Shown here piece by piece: positions 16,545 through 24,470 of a DNA stretch of 64,000 bases. Origin of the DNA: SAR202 cluster bacterium bin87 (lineage in GTDB: Bacteria > Chloroflexota > Dehalococcoidia > Lucifugimonadales > UBA3495); NCBI GenBank assembly GCA_002238825.1, contig MPNC01000002.1:487180-551179 (forward strand), written 5' to 3'. Numbering within the stretch: position 1 is the stretch's first letter; each line of letters starts with the position of its first letter. A program made the position numbers and the translations under genes. The notes under the pieces were generated by a model. It had not been told where the DNA came from. It did not search any database and was given only the letters and a program-made list of their open reading frames with translations.

Positions 16545-16985
16545 CTACGCCGCCCGGAACATCGGCAGGCTGATGTTCTCGTCAATCTCCTCGAAAAACA
16601 CCTCTACCGCCATACCGCATTGCACAGCGTCTGGCCGGATCTCCCCTTCGCCAAACTCGATGCCCACCAGCCAGGAAGGTATCCGCGCCCCCTCTTCCAG
16701 CTCCACCACCGCCGCAATGTACGGCACCTTGTCGCGGAACGCCGGCGTCGGTCCCCGGTGCACTATGGCAAAGGTGTGCAAAGTGCCGCGCCCGCTGCTC
16801 TGGATCCAGTCCGTGTCCCTGGAGAAGCACTCCGGGAATGGACATATGTCGCGGGGGTAGAAATACGCCCGGTTGCACGCCTTGCAGTGGCGCAGCCAAA
16901 GCTCGCCGGCCTTGCACTTCTCCCAGTAGAAGTCGGATTCCGGCTGCGGCGCCGGCAGCGGTATCTGAGGAGCAGCCTGTGTCAT
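16545..16985 (-). CDS. Zinc-ribbon OB-fold protein (DUF35)
   Basis: 146 aa. The zinc ribbon is CKACNRAYFYPRDICPFPEC (about residues 35-54), followed by an OB-fold with GRGTLHTFAIVHRGPTPAF and PYIAAVVELEEG. DUF35 proteins usually bind acyl-CoA and work with thiolase-like or hydratase partners in steroid or fatty-acid degradation. The usual thiolase partner gene is not next to it here. It probably belongs with the CMD and ThDP genes downstream. Confidence 0.88.
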   Translation of the reverse strand: MTQAAPQIPLPAPQPESDFYWEKCKAGELWLRHCKACNRAYFYPRDICPFPECFSRDTDWIQSSGRGTLHTFAIVHRGPTPAFRDKVPYIAAVVELEEGARIPSWLVGIEFGEGEIRPDAVQCGMAVEVFFEEIDENISLPMFRAA

Positions 16986-17142
16986 CTCGTCAATCTCCGG
17001 TACGGAAAATAAGCCGTATTGGCCCGGTGAGCCAACCGACGGTAAGCATAGCGACGGAACCGCAGTCGCGCAACCGCGCCGGCACCCTCGTGATTTCTGC
17101 GGCGGTTGAACCCAGCCTGTTTCGGACGCCGGTGACGGCGAT

Positions 17143-17502
17143 CTAGCCGGGGAGTGCCCGTGACCGGACCCGTTCGCGCTCGATCACCCAGAAACTGCCC
17201 GAATAGTCCGACCGCTCCACCACACTATTCACAACAAACTGAGGACGCCGCTCGGCAGATACGTCAGGGATGCGATACAGCAACACCGCTGGCGGCGCCG
17301 GCAAGCCGCGGTCATAAATCAATGCGCCAAAATCGTTCTTATCGTAGGTCAACAATATCCGGTCTTCAGTTACGGCCATGGACAAAACTTCAACATCGTC
17401 ACTACCCCGAGCAGTTTCAAATACTGATACTACGTCGTGGCCGGCGTCTCTCAATAAAGACACCACCCCTTCGCCCATATTCTCATCCACGAGAAATCTC
17501 AC
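17143..17502 (-). CDS. DUF5615 PIN-like toxin
   Basis: About 119 aa if the GTG at 17502 is the start (VRFLVDENMGEGVVSLL); an ATG at 17556 would add 18 residues but overlap the antitoxin more. The Asp in FLVDEN, then VFETARGSDDVEVLSMA and ILLTYDKNDFG, are the acidic residues of the Mut7-C/PIN-like fold, a predicted RNase. It overlaps the 3' end of the DUF433 gene by 20 nt, the usual toxin-antitoxin layout. The C-terminal tail is basic. Confidence 0.82.
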   Translation of the reverse strand: MRFLVDENMGEGVVSLLRDAGHDVVSVFETARGSDDVEVLSMAVTEDRILLTYDKNDFGALIYDRGLPAPPAVLLYRIPDVSAERRPQFVVNSVVERSDYSGSFWVIERERVRSRALPG

Positions 17503-17758
17503 AATCGTTATGTGCTCCTGCAATCCAGTCGTCGATTGACGACTTGTTTTCGACATGTGCCATTTTCTCGCTGGCGTAACGCAGGCACGCCCGTATATCT
17601 TCCTGCGTCAACTGCGGATAGCTGGCAAGGATCACAGATTCACTGGAACCTGCCCCCATCAGTTCCAGGATGAACGACACGGAGAGCCGGGTGCCTTTGA
17701 CTACCGGTTTGCCCGCCGATATATTTTTGTTGGTCTCGATGTGATCTCTCCAATTCAT
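17483..17758 (-). CDS. DUF433 antitoxin
   Basis: 91 aa from the ATG at 17758 (MNWRDHIETNKNISAGKP); an in-frame TTG at 17770 is possible. GKPVVKGTRLSVSFILELMGAG followed by LTQEDIRACLRYASEKM is the DUF433 helix-turn-helix signature. DUF433 proteins usually pair with DUF5615 toxins, as here, binding the toxin and repressing their own operon. Confidence 0.87.
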   Translation of the reverse strand: MNWRDHIETNKNISAGKPVVKGTRLSVSFILELMGAGSSESVILASYPQLTQEDIRACLRYASEKMAHVENKSSIDDWIAGAHNDCEISRG

Positions 17759-17827
17759 AATATCCGCCAATCGTAATTGAAAACTCCCGATACCTGGTTG
17801 GCATGGTAACGTTGCTCTAATTTACCG

Positions 17828-18727
17828 TCAATTCAGCACCAGCACCGCTCCCGCCACGACCATCCACGCCGCTATTGCCGCCAACAGCGGCACGTCCCGC
17901 AGCATCAGCAACTCCGGAGATTCAGCGTCCTTGCTGTTGTTCAGCAGGTACAGGTAGCGGAACAGCCCGAATATCACCAGCGGCACGGTCAGCAGCATCG
18001 TGTTGTTCTCCGGCAGGTTGTCCGCCTCCACCGCGTACAGCGCATAGCTCACCAGCGCGGCCGTGGCCGACAGGATCAGCAACTGCCCGCCCAACGGTGG
18101 TGCGTAATGCGACAGCGTCGCCCGCTGCGCTTCAGGTTCTTCGCCGGCCAGCCTCGCCTCGGCGTACCTCCGGCCGATCACGATGAACAGCGCCCCCGCC
18201 GCGGTGACCGCGTAGAGCCAGGGCGACGGCGCCGCTCCCACGGCCACTGCGCCGGCCACGGCACGCAGCACGTAGCCGCCGGCCACGATCATTACGTCAA
18301 CCAATGCCACTCGCTTAAAGCGCAGCGAATAGCCCACGTTGGCGATCAGGTAGATCCCTCCGATCAGGGGCAGCGTCAGCGGCGATATGACATACAGCCC
18401 CAGCATCCCCACGACTGCCAACACCGCCAGCGTCGAGACGGCCAGCCAAGCCGGAACAAGACCCGACGCAATCGGCCGCGTCCGCTTCGTGGGGTGCCGT
18501 CGGTCCGCCTCCCGATCCGCCACGTCGTTGAGCAGGTAAACCGCCGACGACAGCGCGCAGAACGCGACAAACAGAGTTAACAGCCTCGGGATGTACGGCA
18601 GCAGCGTCGCGACGTCGCCGGGTTCCCAAACCAGGTCCACCGCGAAAAGCAGCGGCAGGAACACCAGCAGGTTCTTCACCCACTGCAGCGGACGGGCCGT
18701 TCTGCACAGCCCTGCCAGCCGGCTCAT
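17828..18727 (-). CDS. UbiA family prenyltransferase (decaprenyl-phosphate phosphoribosyltransferase type)
   Basis: 299 aa, about eight or nine membrane helices. The first aspartate-rich motif NDVADREADRRHPTKRTRP is the form found in decaprenyl-phosphate phosphoribosyltransferase (UbiA/Rv3806c group), with TARPLQWVKNLLVFLPLLFA at the start. That enzyme moves phosphoribose from PRPP to a polyprenyl phosphate for cell-envelope sugars. Its ATG overlaps the stop of the flippase-like gene by 4 nt (ATGA). The pairing suggests a polyprenyl-linked glycan pathway; exact product is inferred. Confidence 0.85.
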   Translation of the reverse strand: MSRLAGLCRTARPLQWVKNLLVFLPLLFAVDLVWEPGDVATLLPYIPRLLTLFVAFCALSSAVYLLNDVADREADRRHPTKRTRPIASGLVPAWLAVSTLAVLAVVGMLGLYVISPLTLPLIGGIYLIANVGYSLRFKRVALVDVMIVAGGYVLRAVAGAVAVGAAPSPWLYAVTAAGALFIVIGRRYAEARLAGEEPEAQRATLSHYAPPLGGQLLILSATAALVSYALYAVEADNLPENNTMLLTVPLVIFGLFRYLYLLNNSKDAESPELLMLRDVPLLAAIAAWMVVAGAVLVLN

Positions 18728-19689
18728 GACTCCCCGTTAGCCCCGGTCTCGCCGGCCAGCACGGTGGCGCGCTTTCGGCCGGTCCGGACCAGCCACAGCC
18801 AGGCCAGCCCGCCGACGATCACCGCCAGCCACAGGGTGGCCAGCCGGGTCAACAGTGTGGCCAGCGCCGCCGTAGCCGCCGGCAGGCCAGCCTGACCCAG
18901 CAAGGCGACCATGCTTCCCTCAAATCCGACCAGCCCGCCCGGCAAGGCCGTCACGGCTCCCAGCAACGCTGCCGCCGCCGAGATTGGCAGCGCGATCCCA
19001 ACCGCCACCTCATCACCCAATCCCCTGATGATGATCCACAGGGCCAGACCCTCCGCCGCCCATGCCAGAAAGCCCAACGCCACCGCCGCCGCCAGTATCT
19101 TTGGTGACATCAGGCGGCGCACCCCGTCTTGTGACTGAGACAGGGGCTCGCGCCAGCGACGCAACACCGGCAGATCCAGCGCCTTGACCCCGTACCTTGA
19201 CGCGGCCAGCAGTCCAACCGCCAGGCCCACTATCAGTAGAGCCGCTACCGTCAACGCGATTGCGGTGGGCAACAGCAGCACGCCGGTGAGCCCCAGCAGG
19301 GCCACGGATATCACGTCCGTGAGCCGTTCCATCACCACCGCCGGCGCCGATGCGGCCACCGGCGTCCCCGTGCGCTGGTTGAGCCACACGCTTTTCAGCA
19401 GTTCGCCGACCTTGCCCGGCGTGATCGACAGGGCCAATCCCGCGACGAACACTGGGACGCTCACCGAGGCCGGAGCGTTGATCCCCAGGGCGCGCAGGTA
19501 CATCGACCAGCGGAGGTATCGCAATCCGTAGTTGACCACGGCCAGTCCCACGGCCGCCGCGAATCCGACGTACGCTGCCGGGGAGTCGACCAACGTCCTG
19601 CCCACCTGCCGCAGATCCCCGTAAGCCAACAGCCCGCCGAAGACCGCCACCGTGAGCAGGCCCAGCAGCAGCCATCTCCGCCCGTTCAA
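18724..19689 (-). CDS. Flippase-like / lysylphosphatidylglycerol synthase transmembrane family protein
   Basis: 321 aa, multi-pass membrane protein. NYGLRYLRWSMYLRALG, then LALSITPGKVGELLKSVWL and VVMERLTDVISVALLG are the UPF0104/AglD-type signatures. These proteins resemble the flippase domain of MprF, without the synthase domain. The TTG start at 19689 overlaps the larB stop by 4 nt (TTGA), and its own stop overlaps the prenyltransferase start, so the three genes are coupled. A role moving lipid-linked sugars is inferred. Confidence 0.82.
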   Translation of the reverse strand: MNGRRWLLLGLLTVAVFGGLLAYGDLRQVGRTLVDSPAAYVGFAAAVGLAVVNYGLRYLRWSMYLRALGINAPASVSVPVFVAGLALSITPGKVGELLKSVWLNQRTGTPVAASAPAVVMERLTDVISVALLGLTGVLLLPTAIALTVAALLIVGLAVGLLAASRYGVKALDLPVLRRWREPLSQSQDGVRRLMSPKILAAAVALGFLAWAAEGLALWIIIRGLGDEVAVGIALPISAAAALLGAVTALPGGLVGFEGSMVALLGQAGLPAATAALATLLTRLATLWLAVIVGGLAWLWLVRTGRKRATVLAGETGANGES

Positions 19690-20486
19690 GCCGACTCCTC
19701 GCTCGCCACCGCTGCGTCCGAGTCCGGGCTGGGCGTGGTCATCCGACAGATCTGCGCCGCCAGGTAACCGGCTCCAAACCCGTTGTCAATATTCACGACA
19801 CCGATCCCCGGCGCGCAGGAGTTCAGCATCCCCAGCAGCGCCGCCAGACCCTGGAAACTCGCCCCGTAACCGACGCTGGTGGGCACGGCAATCACCGGCG
19901 CCGAAACCATTCCCGACACCACGCTCGCCAGGGCTGCTTCCATCCCGGCAATCACGATGATGACCCGTGCATCCTGCAGTCGCTCCCGCTGCGCCAGCAG
20001 GCGATGCAGACCCGCCACCCCGACGTCGTTCACCCGGACCGCCTGGCATCCCATCAACTCCGCCGTCACCGCCGCCTCTTCCGCGACGGGCAGGTCGGCG
20101 GTGCCGCCGGTCACGATCAGCAGCCCCACGTCCTCCGGCGGCGCTGTCCCTTCATCGGGTGCAACGACGCACCGGGCCAAATCATGGTAACGCGCCGCCG
20201 GAACCTCGGCGGCCACGGCTTCGTACACGTCAGGGGCGGCGCGCGTGACGAGCACCGGATGGCCGCGCCCGCGCATCGCCGCCACGATCCCGGCAACCTG
20301 CTCCCGGGTCTTCCCTTCGGCCAGCACCACTTCGGGCCAACCCGTCCGCAATGGCCGGTGGTGATCCAGCCGCGCGTACCCCAGGTCCTGGTAAGGCAGG
20401 TCCCGCAGGGTCTCCATCGCCCGGGACACCGTCACGCTCCCGTCCCGAACGCTCTCCAGGAGGGTTTGGAGCGTCTCCGCGTCCAA
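19686..20486 (-). CDS. larB: Nickel pincer cofactor biosynthesis protein LarB
   Basis: 266 aa from a TTG at 20486, two bases after the upstream TAG and with GGAGG about 10 nt before it; longer upstream readings overlap the previous gene and carry no conserved residues. The C-terminal PurE-like domain shows VIAGMEAALASVVSGMV and AVPTSVGYGASFQGLAALL. LarB carboxylates and hydrolyses nicotinate adenine dinucleotide in the first step to the nickel-pincer cofactor of LarA-type racemases. LarC, LarE and LarA are not in the window, so the pathway must be completed elsewhere. Confidence 0.92.
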   Translation of the reverse strand: MDAETLQTLLESVRDGSVTVSRAMETLRDLPYQDLGYARLDHHRPLRTGWPEVVLAEGKTREQVAGIVAAMRGRGHPVLVTRAAPDVYEAVAAEVPAARYHDLARCVVAPDEGTAPPEDVGLLIVTGGTADLPVAEEAAVTAELMGCQAVRVNDVGVAGLHRLLAQRERLQDARVIIVIAGMEAALASVVSGMVSAPVIAVPTSVGYGASFQGLAALLGMLNSCAPGIGVVNIDNGFGAGYLAAQICRMTTPSPDSDAAVASEESA

Positions 20487-20488
20487 CG

Positions 20489-20869
20489 CTAACCCGCCTC
20501 CGCCGGCGTCGTAAGCGCCGCCGATCTCGTTTTCATCAGTCGATAAAGCCCGCCCAGCGTGCTCATCCCGGCCACGTACGTCGCGAAGACGGCTACCGCG
20601 ATCCACGTCAGGATTACGAACTTCCCGGGCATCGGCACGACTGCCGTCAGGATCACCGCGATCAGCACCAGGATGACCGCCGATGCGGCGCCCACCACCG
20701 CGCCGAATTTGGCCGCGGCAACCAGCGGCGCCGAACCCGTGGTATCCACCGACCGTATCCCGAAGTAGGCCCCGAGAAACGGGCCGAAGGGAGCCAGCAG
20801 GAACTGCGCCACGGGAATTATCGTGCAAACCAGCATGACCCCAAGGGCGGTCAACAACCCTTTAGCCAT
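20489..20869 (-). CDS. Small membrane protein of unknown function
   Basis: 126 aa from the ATG at 20869; a GTG at 20878 is also possible. About four hydrophobic segments are visible (GLLTALGVMLVCTIIPVA, LLAPFGPFLGAYFG, VVGAASAVILVLIAVIL, VILTWIAVAVFATYVA). It resembles small DUF5518-like membrane proteins, but no firm family. It is the first gene of the minus-strand block that continues into larB, whose TTG start sits 2 nt after this stop. Function unknown. Confidence 0.6.
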   Translation of the reverse strand: MAKGLLTALGVMLVCTIIPVAQFLLAPFGPFLGAYFGIRSVDTTGSAPLVAAAKFGAVVGAASAVILVLIAVILTAVVPMPGKFVILTWIAVAVFATYVAGMSTLGGLYRLMKTRSAALTTPAEAG

Positions 20870-20966
20870 CGCCGCCACCCCGTGTGGTTACATATCCTAG
20901 CCCTGACAACATCGGACAATTAGTATATCCGGTGGCTCGTGCGGCTGCACCGAGAGGCGTCGCTCT

Positions 20967-21046
20967 CCGGCAATCATTCAAATCCTGTCGATCCTGTTTA
21001 TCGATGTAAATTCGCTCCCGTCGTCGTCAAACTGGGTACGCGTGAG
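20967..21046. repeat. Dispersed repeat type R2, right-hand half, 80 bp
   Basis: This 80-bp segment matches 46231-46310 at 79 of 80 positions. It contains the CATCCTGT-like core ending ATCGATGTAAATTCGC and closes with the shared outer end AACTGGGTACGCGTGAG. It lies between the divergent membrane-protein and thioesterase genes. Confidence 0.85.
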
Positions 21047-21108
21047 GAGGCGTCGCTATAATTGCCCGCGCTACCAACCCCCTACACGTGCTATTGGAGA
21101 AGATTGCC

Positions 21109-21537
21109 ATGAGCCATCCCGAACCCGAGGCCGGCCAGGATGGGCCTTTCGCTGAACTTCTGGGCATCCGTCCCGGCATATCCGACGACGGCGTGGGCAC
21201 CGCGTTTATGACCGTGGCCGACAAGCACCGTCAGCGGGCCGGCGTCGTTCAGGGCGGCCTGCTGGTGACGCTGGCCGACTACGCGTTCTTCCGCGCCTGC
21301 CGCTCCGTCCTCCGGGAGGGCGAGCACGCCGTCACCATCGAGCTGAAGCTGAACTTCATCGCGCCAGCCCGCGACGGCGAGCTCACCGCCCGCAGTTCCA
21401 TCAAGAGCCGAGGCGGGCGCATCATCGTTGGCGACATGGAAATCTACGGTGACGAGGGCCAGCTGATCGCCACCGGGATCGGCACGTATATGACGGTTTA
21501 CGACCGCCGACGGCAGGAACCGGAGGCGAATACCTGA
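21109..21537 (+). CDS. PaaI-type hotdog-fold thioesterase
   Basis: 142 aa from the ATG at 21109 (GGAGA upstream). VVQGGLLVTLADYAFFRACR is the catalytic hotdog helix region and VTIELKLNFIAPARDGEL the central strand, both typical of PaaI thioesterases that hydrolyse acyl-CoA, often phenylacetyl-CoA-related. A perfect TATAAT at 21057-21062 lies upstream, with no obvious -35. The gene precedes an Rrf2 regulator by 58 nt. Confidence 0.88.
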   Translation: MSHPEPEAGQDGPFAELLGIRPGISDDGVGTAFMTVADKHRQRAGVVQGGLLVTLADYAFFRACRSVLREGEHAVTIELKLNFIAPARDGELTARSSIKSRGGRIIVGDMEIYGDEGQLIATGIGTYMTVYDRRRQEPEANT

Positions 21538-21595
21538 CACGGTTGGCATTTGCCGCCGCGTTTGGATATAATTGCCCCAGGAGGGAGGTGTCGTT

Positions 21596-22066
21596 TTGCG
21601 CATCCCGATGAAAGTTGACTACGGCGTGCGCGCGCTCGTGGAGCTAGCCATGCGCTACGGCGATGGCCCGATCCAGACTGCCGCCATCGCCTATCGCCAG
21701 GGCATACCCGAACCGTACCTTGAGCGGTTGATGTCCACCCTCAACAAGAGCGGCTTCGTGCACAGCCGCCGCGGGCCCCAGGGCGGCCATCTTCTGGCCC
21801 GAGCGCCTGAGGACGTCAATCTCTACGACATCATGCAGGAACTTGACGGCAACGCGTCCCCGCTGGACTGCCTGACCCTGCCCACCGACTGCATGTTCGC
21901 CGACTCCTGCGCCCAGAAGGAAATCTGGCAAACCGTCGAGGATTCAATACAGCAGGTGCTCCAGTCCACGACCCTGGCCCTTCTCGCCGACCGGCAACGC
22001 GCTCTCATCGCCGAAGGCGATCGGAGCCGTGGCGTTGCAGAGCCGGCGCCCGCGGTTTCGGTTTGA
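21596..22066 (+). CDS. Rrf2 family transcriptional regulator (IscR/CymR-like)
   Basis: 156 aa. A TTG at 21596 is preceded by AGGAGGGAGG with 7-nt spacing; the ATG at 21608 is less well placed. MKVDYGVRALVELAMRYG and the winged helix GFVHSRRGPQGGHLLARAP define the family. Three cysteines in DCLTLPTDCMFADSC match the [2Fe-2S] ligands of IscR/NsrR-like members. It lies directly upstream of a cysteine-biosynthesis operon, so control of sulfur or Fe-S metabolism is likely. Cluster binding is inferred. Confidence 0.9.
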   Translation: MRIPMKVDYGVRALVELAMRYGDGPIQTAAIAYRQGIPEPYLERLMSTLNKSGFVHSRRGPQGGHLLARAPEDVNLYDIMQELDGNASPLDCLTLPTDCMFADSCAQKEIWQTVEDSIQQVLQSTTLALLADRQRALIAEGDRSRGVAEPAPAVSV

Positions 22067-22082
22067 CCGCTTGTCGCGCTGC

Positions 22083-22111
22083 TTGACAACATTCCGGGCC
22101 CGACAATACAC
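22083..22111 (+). promoter_or_regulatory. Candidate promoter of the moeB-cysK leader
   Basis: A perfect TTGACA (22083-22088) is followed after 17 nt by ATACAC, or after 16 nt by AATACA, a weak -10. Transcription would start near 22118, only about 4-5 nt before the leader-peptide ATG, so the leader may be translated nearly leaderless. Confidence 0.5.
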
Positions 22112-22121
22112 TTCCCGCACG

Positions 22122-22172
22122 ATGTCACCTGCTCAAATTGCGCTGGTCGCCTGCGCTTGTCCCCGAACATAG
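22122..22172 (+). CDS. Cysteine leader peptide (16 aa) of an attenuator
   Basis: Reads MSPAQIALVACACPRT and stops at TAG 22170-22172. The Cys-Ala-Cys codons (TGC GCT TGT, 22152-22160) fall on segment 1 of the attenuator (22149-22154 plus adjacent bases). No Shine-Dalgarno is visible; a near-leaderless start fits the upstream promoter. The position, cysteine codons and downstream alternative stems together support it as a regulatory leader peptide; alone, a 16-codon ORF would not be convincing. Confidence 0.7.
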   Translation: MSPAQIALVACACPRT

Positions 22173-22248
22173 GGGGCAGGCTGACTAACCAACCCTTCGA
22201 GCCTGCGTCCGCCGAATTCACCGTCAGACGGTTCGGGGCGCAGGTTTT
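22149..22248 (+). promoter_or_regulatory. Attenuator with three competing stems and intrinsic terminator
   Basis: Segment 1 GCCTGC (22149-22154) pairs with segment 2 GCAGGC (22176-22181), extended by CCCC 22161-22164 with GGGG 22172-22175. Segment 2 as GCAGGCT (22176-22182) also pairs with segment 3 AGCCTGC (22200-22206). Segment 3 CCTGCG (22202-22207) also pairs with segment 4 CGCAGG (22239-22244), continued by inner stems to a CAG loop at 22225-22227, and followed by TTTT. The terminator stem totals about 17 bp. Segments 1:2, 2:3 and 3:4 exclude one another in the classic attenuator order. Confidence 0.75.
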
Positions 22249-22288
22249 CAGTTGAATCCGTATCACCGCCAACCGGGAGGAACACAAA

Positions 22289-23137
22289 ATGGTCCAGCCC
22301 CTACGCTTGACCCCCGATCAGGTCAAACGCTACAGCCGCCACATCATCATGCAGGACGTCGGAAGCGCCGGGCAGCGCAAGATGATGGAATCCAGCGCGC
22401 TGATCATCGGGGCCGGCGGCCTGGGTTCCCCATCCGCGGTATACCTGTCCCTGGCCGGCGTGGGCAAGATCGGCATCGTCGACTTCGACGTGGTCGAACT
22501 GTCCAACCTCCAACGGCAGATCCTGCACCACACGCCCGACGTCGGTCGCCCCAAGGTCCAGTCCGCCAAAGACAACATCCTGTCCTACAACCCCGAAGTC
22601 GAGGTGGTGCTCCATGAAACCTGGCTCACCTCGGAAAACGCCTTCGATATCATCGGCCAGTACGATATTGTCATCAACGGCGCCGACAACTTCGCCACCC
22701 GCTACCTGGTGAACGACGCCTGCTACCTGCTGAACAAGCCGCTCATCGACGGCAGCATCCTGATCTTCGACGGTCAGGCCACCGTGTTTCTCCCCGGCCA
22801 GGGCTGCTACCGGTGCCTGTTCCCGGCCCCGCCGCCTCCCGGCATGGTCCCCAACTGCGCCGAGGCCGGCGTCCTGGGCGCCCTCACCGGTTTGGTCGGG
22901 TCTATCCAGGCCACCGAAGCTCTCAAGCACATCCTCGGCATCGGTGAAAGCCTCGCCTCACGCCTCATGGTCATCGACGCGCTGAGCATGCAGTTCCGCG
23001 AGGTGCGTTTGCGCCGCAACCCCGGTTGCCCGCTTTGCGGCGACAACCCCACCGTTACCAAACTCATCGACTACGAAGTCTTCTGCGGCGTGGCGGAAGC
23101 CCCCGAACCGGCGGCCGTCGGCGCTGGCGCCATCTAG
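22289..23137 (+). CDS. moeB: ThiF/MoeB family sulfur-carrier adenylyltransferase
   Basis: 282 aa. E1-like fold: GAGGLGSPSAVYLSLAGVG nucleotide loop, FDVVELSNLQRQ with the conserved Asp and Arg, DNFATRYLVNDAC, and zinc ligands CYRC and CPLC. These enzymes adenylylate the C-terminal glycine of a small sulfur carrier (MoaD, ThiS or CysO). With cysK directly downstream, a CysO-type route to cysteine is plausible, though no carrier gene is adjacent. GGAGG is 8 nt before the ATG, and the gene lies behind the cysteine attenuator. Confidence 0.88.
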   Translation: MVQPLRLTPDQVKRYSRHIIMQDVGSAGQRKMMESSALIIGAGGLGSPSAVYLSLAGVGKIGIVDFDVVELSNLQRQILHHTPDVGRPKVQSAKDNILSYNPEVEVVLHETWLTSENAFDIIGQYDIVINGADNFATRYLVNDACYLLNKPLIDGSILIFDGQATVFLPGQGCYRCLFPAPPPPGMVPNCAEAGVLGALTGLVGSIQATEALKHILGIGESLASRLMVIDALSMQFREVRLRRNPGCPLCGDNPTVTKLIDYEVFCGVAEAPEPAAVGAGAI

Positions 23138-23181
23138 TCGTTCAATCCCGCTGTTCAGAGGCGATCCGGAGCCGCGCACCA

Positions 23182-24129
23182 ATGACGCTGTCCCCGTACA
23201 AAGGACTCATTGCCACCATCGGCAATACCCCTCTGGTGGAACTGCAGAACCTCAGTCCGAATCCCGAGGTCCGCATCTACGCCAAGCTTGAGGGCCAAAA
23301 TCCCACCGGCAGCGTCAAGGACCGCATCGGGCTCAAAATGATCGAGCGGGCGGAGGCCGACGGCGAGATTTCGCCCAACCGGACCATCCTGGAGCCCACC
23401 TCGGGCAACACCGGCATCTCCCTGGCAATGATCGGCCGCCTCAAGGGCTACAAGGTCAAGGTGGTGATGCCGGAGAACGTCTCCGTGGAACGCACCCATC
23501 TCCTGGAAGCCTACGGCGCGGAGATCGTCTACTCGGACGGCACCCTGGGCACCAACGGCAGCGTCGTCATGGCCCAGGAGATGGTTGAGAAAAACCCCCA
23601 CGACTACCTGATGCTCTACCAGTACGGCAACGACGGCAACCCGGACGCGCACTACGAGGGCACCGGCCAGGAAATCGTGGAGGCCCTGCCGGAGGTCGAT
23701 GTGTTCGTGGCCGGGCTGGGCACGGGCGGCACGCTCATGGGCAACGCCCGCCGCCTCAAGGAGCATCGCAGCGATATCAAGATCATCGCTGTCGCCCCCG
23801 AGCCCGACGATTTCATCTCCGGCCTCCGCCGCCTGGAAGACGGGTTCATTCCGCCGATCCTCGACATCAACCTGCTGGACAACCGCCTCCTGGTCAACAG
23901 CTTCGACTCCTTCTACATGACCAAGGAGTTGATGGACAAGGAAGGCATCTTCGCCGGCATCTCCTCCGGGTCCGTTATCGCCGGCGCCCTGAAGCACGCC
24001 GACCGGATGGAAAGTGGCAACGTGGTCTGTCTTCTCGCCGACGGCGGGTGGAAATATCTCAGCAGCCAGCTCTGGACGCGTGATTACGAAACCCTCGCCC
24101 AGGAGGCCCAGGGCAAAATCTGGTGGTAA
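23182..24129 (+). CDS. cysK: Cysteine synthase (CysK/CysM family)
   Basis: 315 aa from the ATG at 23182 (MTLSPYKGLIATIGNTPL). PLP lysine in GSVKDRIGLKM, the substrate loop EPTSGNTGISLAMIG, and phosphate-binding GLGTGGTLMGNARR are all present. The enzyme makes cysteine from O-acetylserine, or from O-phosphoserine with a thiocarboxylated carrier in CysM types. Located 44 nt after moeB, behind a Cys-codon attenuator and an Rrf2 regulator. The choice between CysK and CysM cannot be made by eye. Confidence 0.93.
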   Translation: MTLSPYKGLIATIGNTPLVELQNLSPNPEVRIYAKLEGQNPTGSVKDRIGLKMIERAEADGEISPNRTILEPTSGNTGISLAMIGRLKGYKVKVVMPENVSVERTHLLEAYGAEIVYSDGTLGTNGSVVMAQEMVEKNPHDYLMLYQYGNDGNPDAHYEGTGQEIVEALPEVDVFVAGLGTGGTLMGNARRLKEHRSDIKIIAVAPEPDDFISGLRRLEDGFIPPILDINLLDNRLLVNSFDSFYMTKELMDKEGIFAGISSGSVIAGALKHADRMESGNVVCLLADGGWKYLSSQLWTRDYETLAQEAQGKIWW

Positions 24130-24172
24130 CTCCGGTGCGCCCCGGAATTTCCGGACCGGCGAATCGCCGCAG

Positions 24173-24353
24173 CTCACATGTGCCCAGTTTGTCTTTTACA
24201 TCGATGAACAGGATGCTGGCGATACCGTCGCGGCGTTCCGGTCACAGTTGCGTCCTGGATGCCGGGACGTTGCCAATAATCAATCAAATCCTGTTTATCC
24301 TGTGCATCGATGTAAAATTACCCCGGTCGCCGTGTAAAGCGGGTACGCGCCAG
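24173..24353. repeat. Dispersed palindromic element, core type R2, with shared ends
   Basis: Left end CTCACATGTGCCCAGTTT and right end GCGGGTACGCGCCAG are decayed copies of the shared termini. The core carries inverted ATCGATGAACAGGAT (left) and ATCCTGTTTATCCTGTGC with ATCGATGTAAAA (right). It fills most of the 425-bp gap between cysK and nusA. Confidence 0.7.
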
Positions 24354-24363
24354 GCCGCCACCC

Positions 24364-24392
24364 TTGCCCCGACGTTAACCCGATGCTATAAT
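24364..24392 (+). promoter_or_regulatory. Promoter of the nusA-infB operon
   Basis: TTGCCC, 17-nt spacer, then a perfect TATAAT at 24387-24392 preceded by TGC (extended -10). It lies 163 nt upstream of nusA and just after a dispersed repeat. This is one of the best sigma-70-like promoters in the window. Confidence 0.75.
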
Positions 24393-24470
24393 GCGCCAAC
24401 ATCACGCCCCCGCTGCAGGGAAAAGTGAGACTTCCTCATCAACTCGGCAGCGAGCGGTTCACGGGAATTA

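Noticed and set aside
21034-21062. Complete promoter for the thioesterase gene
   Set aside because: TATAAT is perfect but the position for a -35 is GGGTAC, part of the repeat end, so only a -10 can be claimed.
22149-22248. T-box or SAM riboswitch in the moeB leader
   Set aside because: No T-box sequence TGGNACCGCG and no SAM-aptamer core can be seen, and the stems are fully explained by the leader-peptide attenuator.
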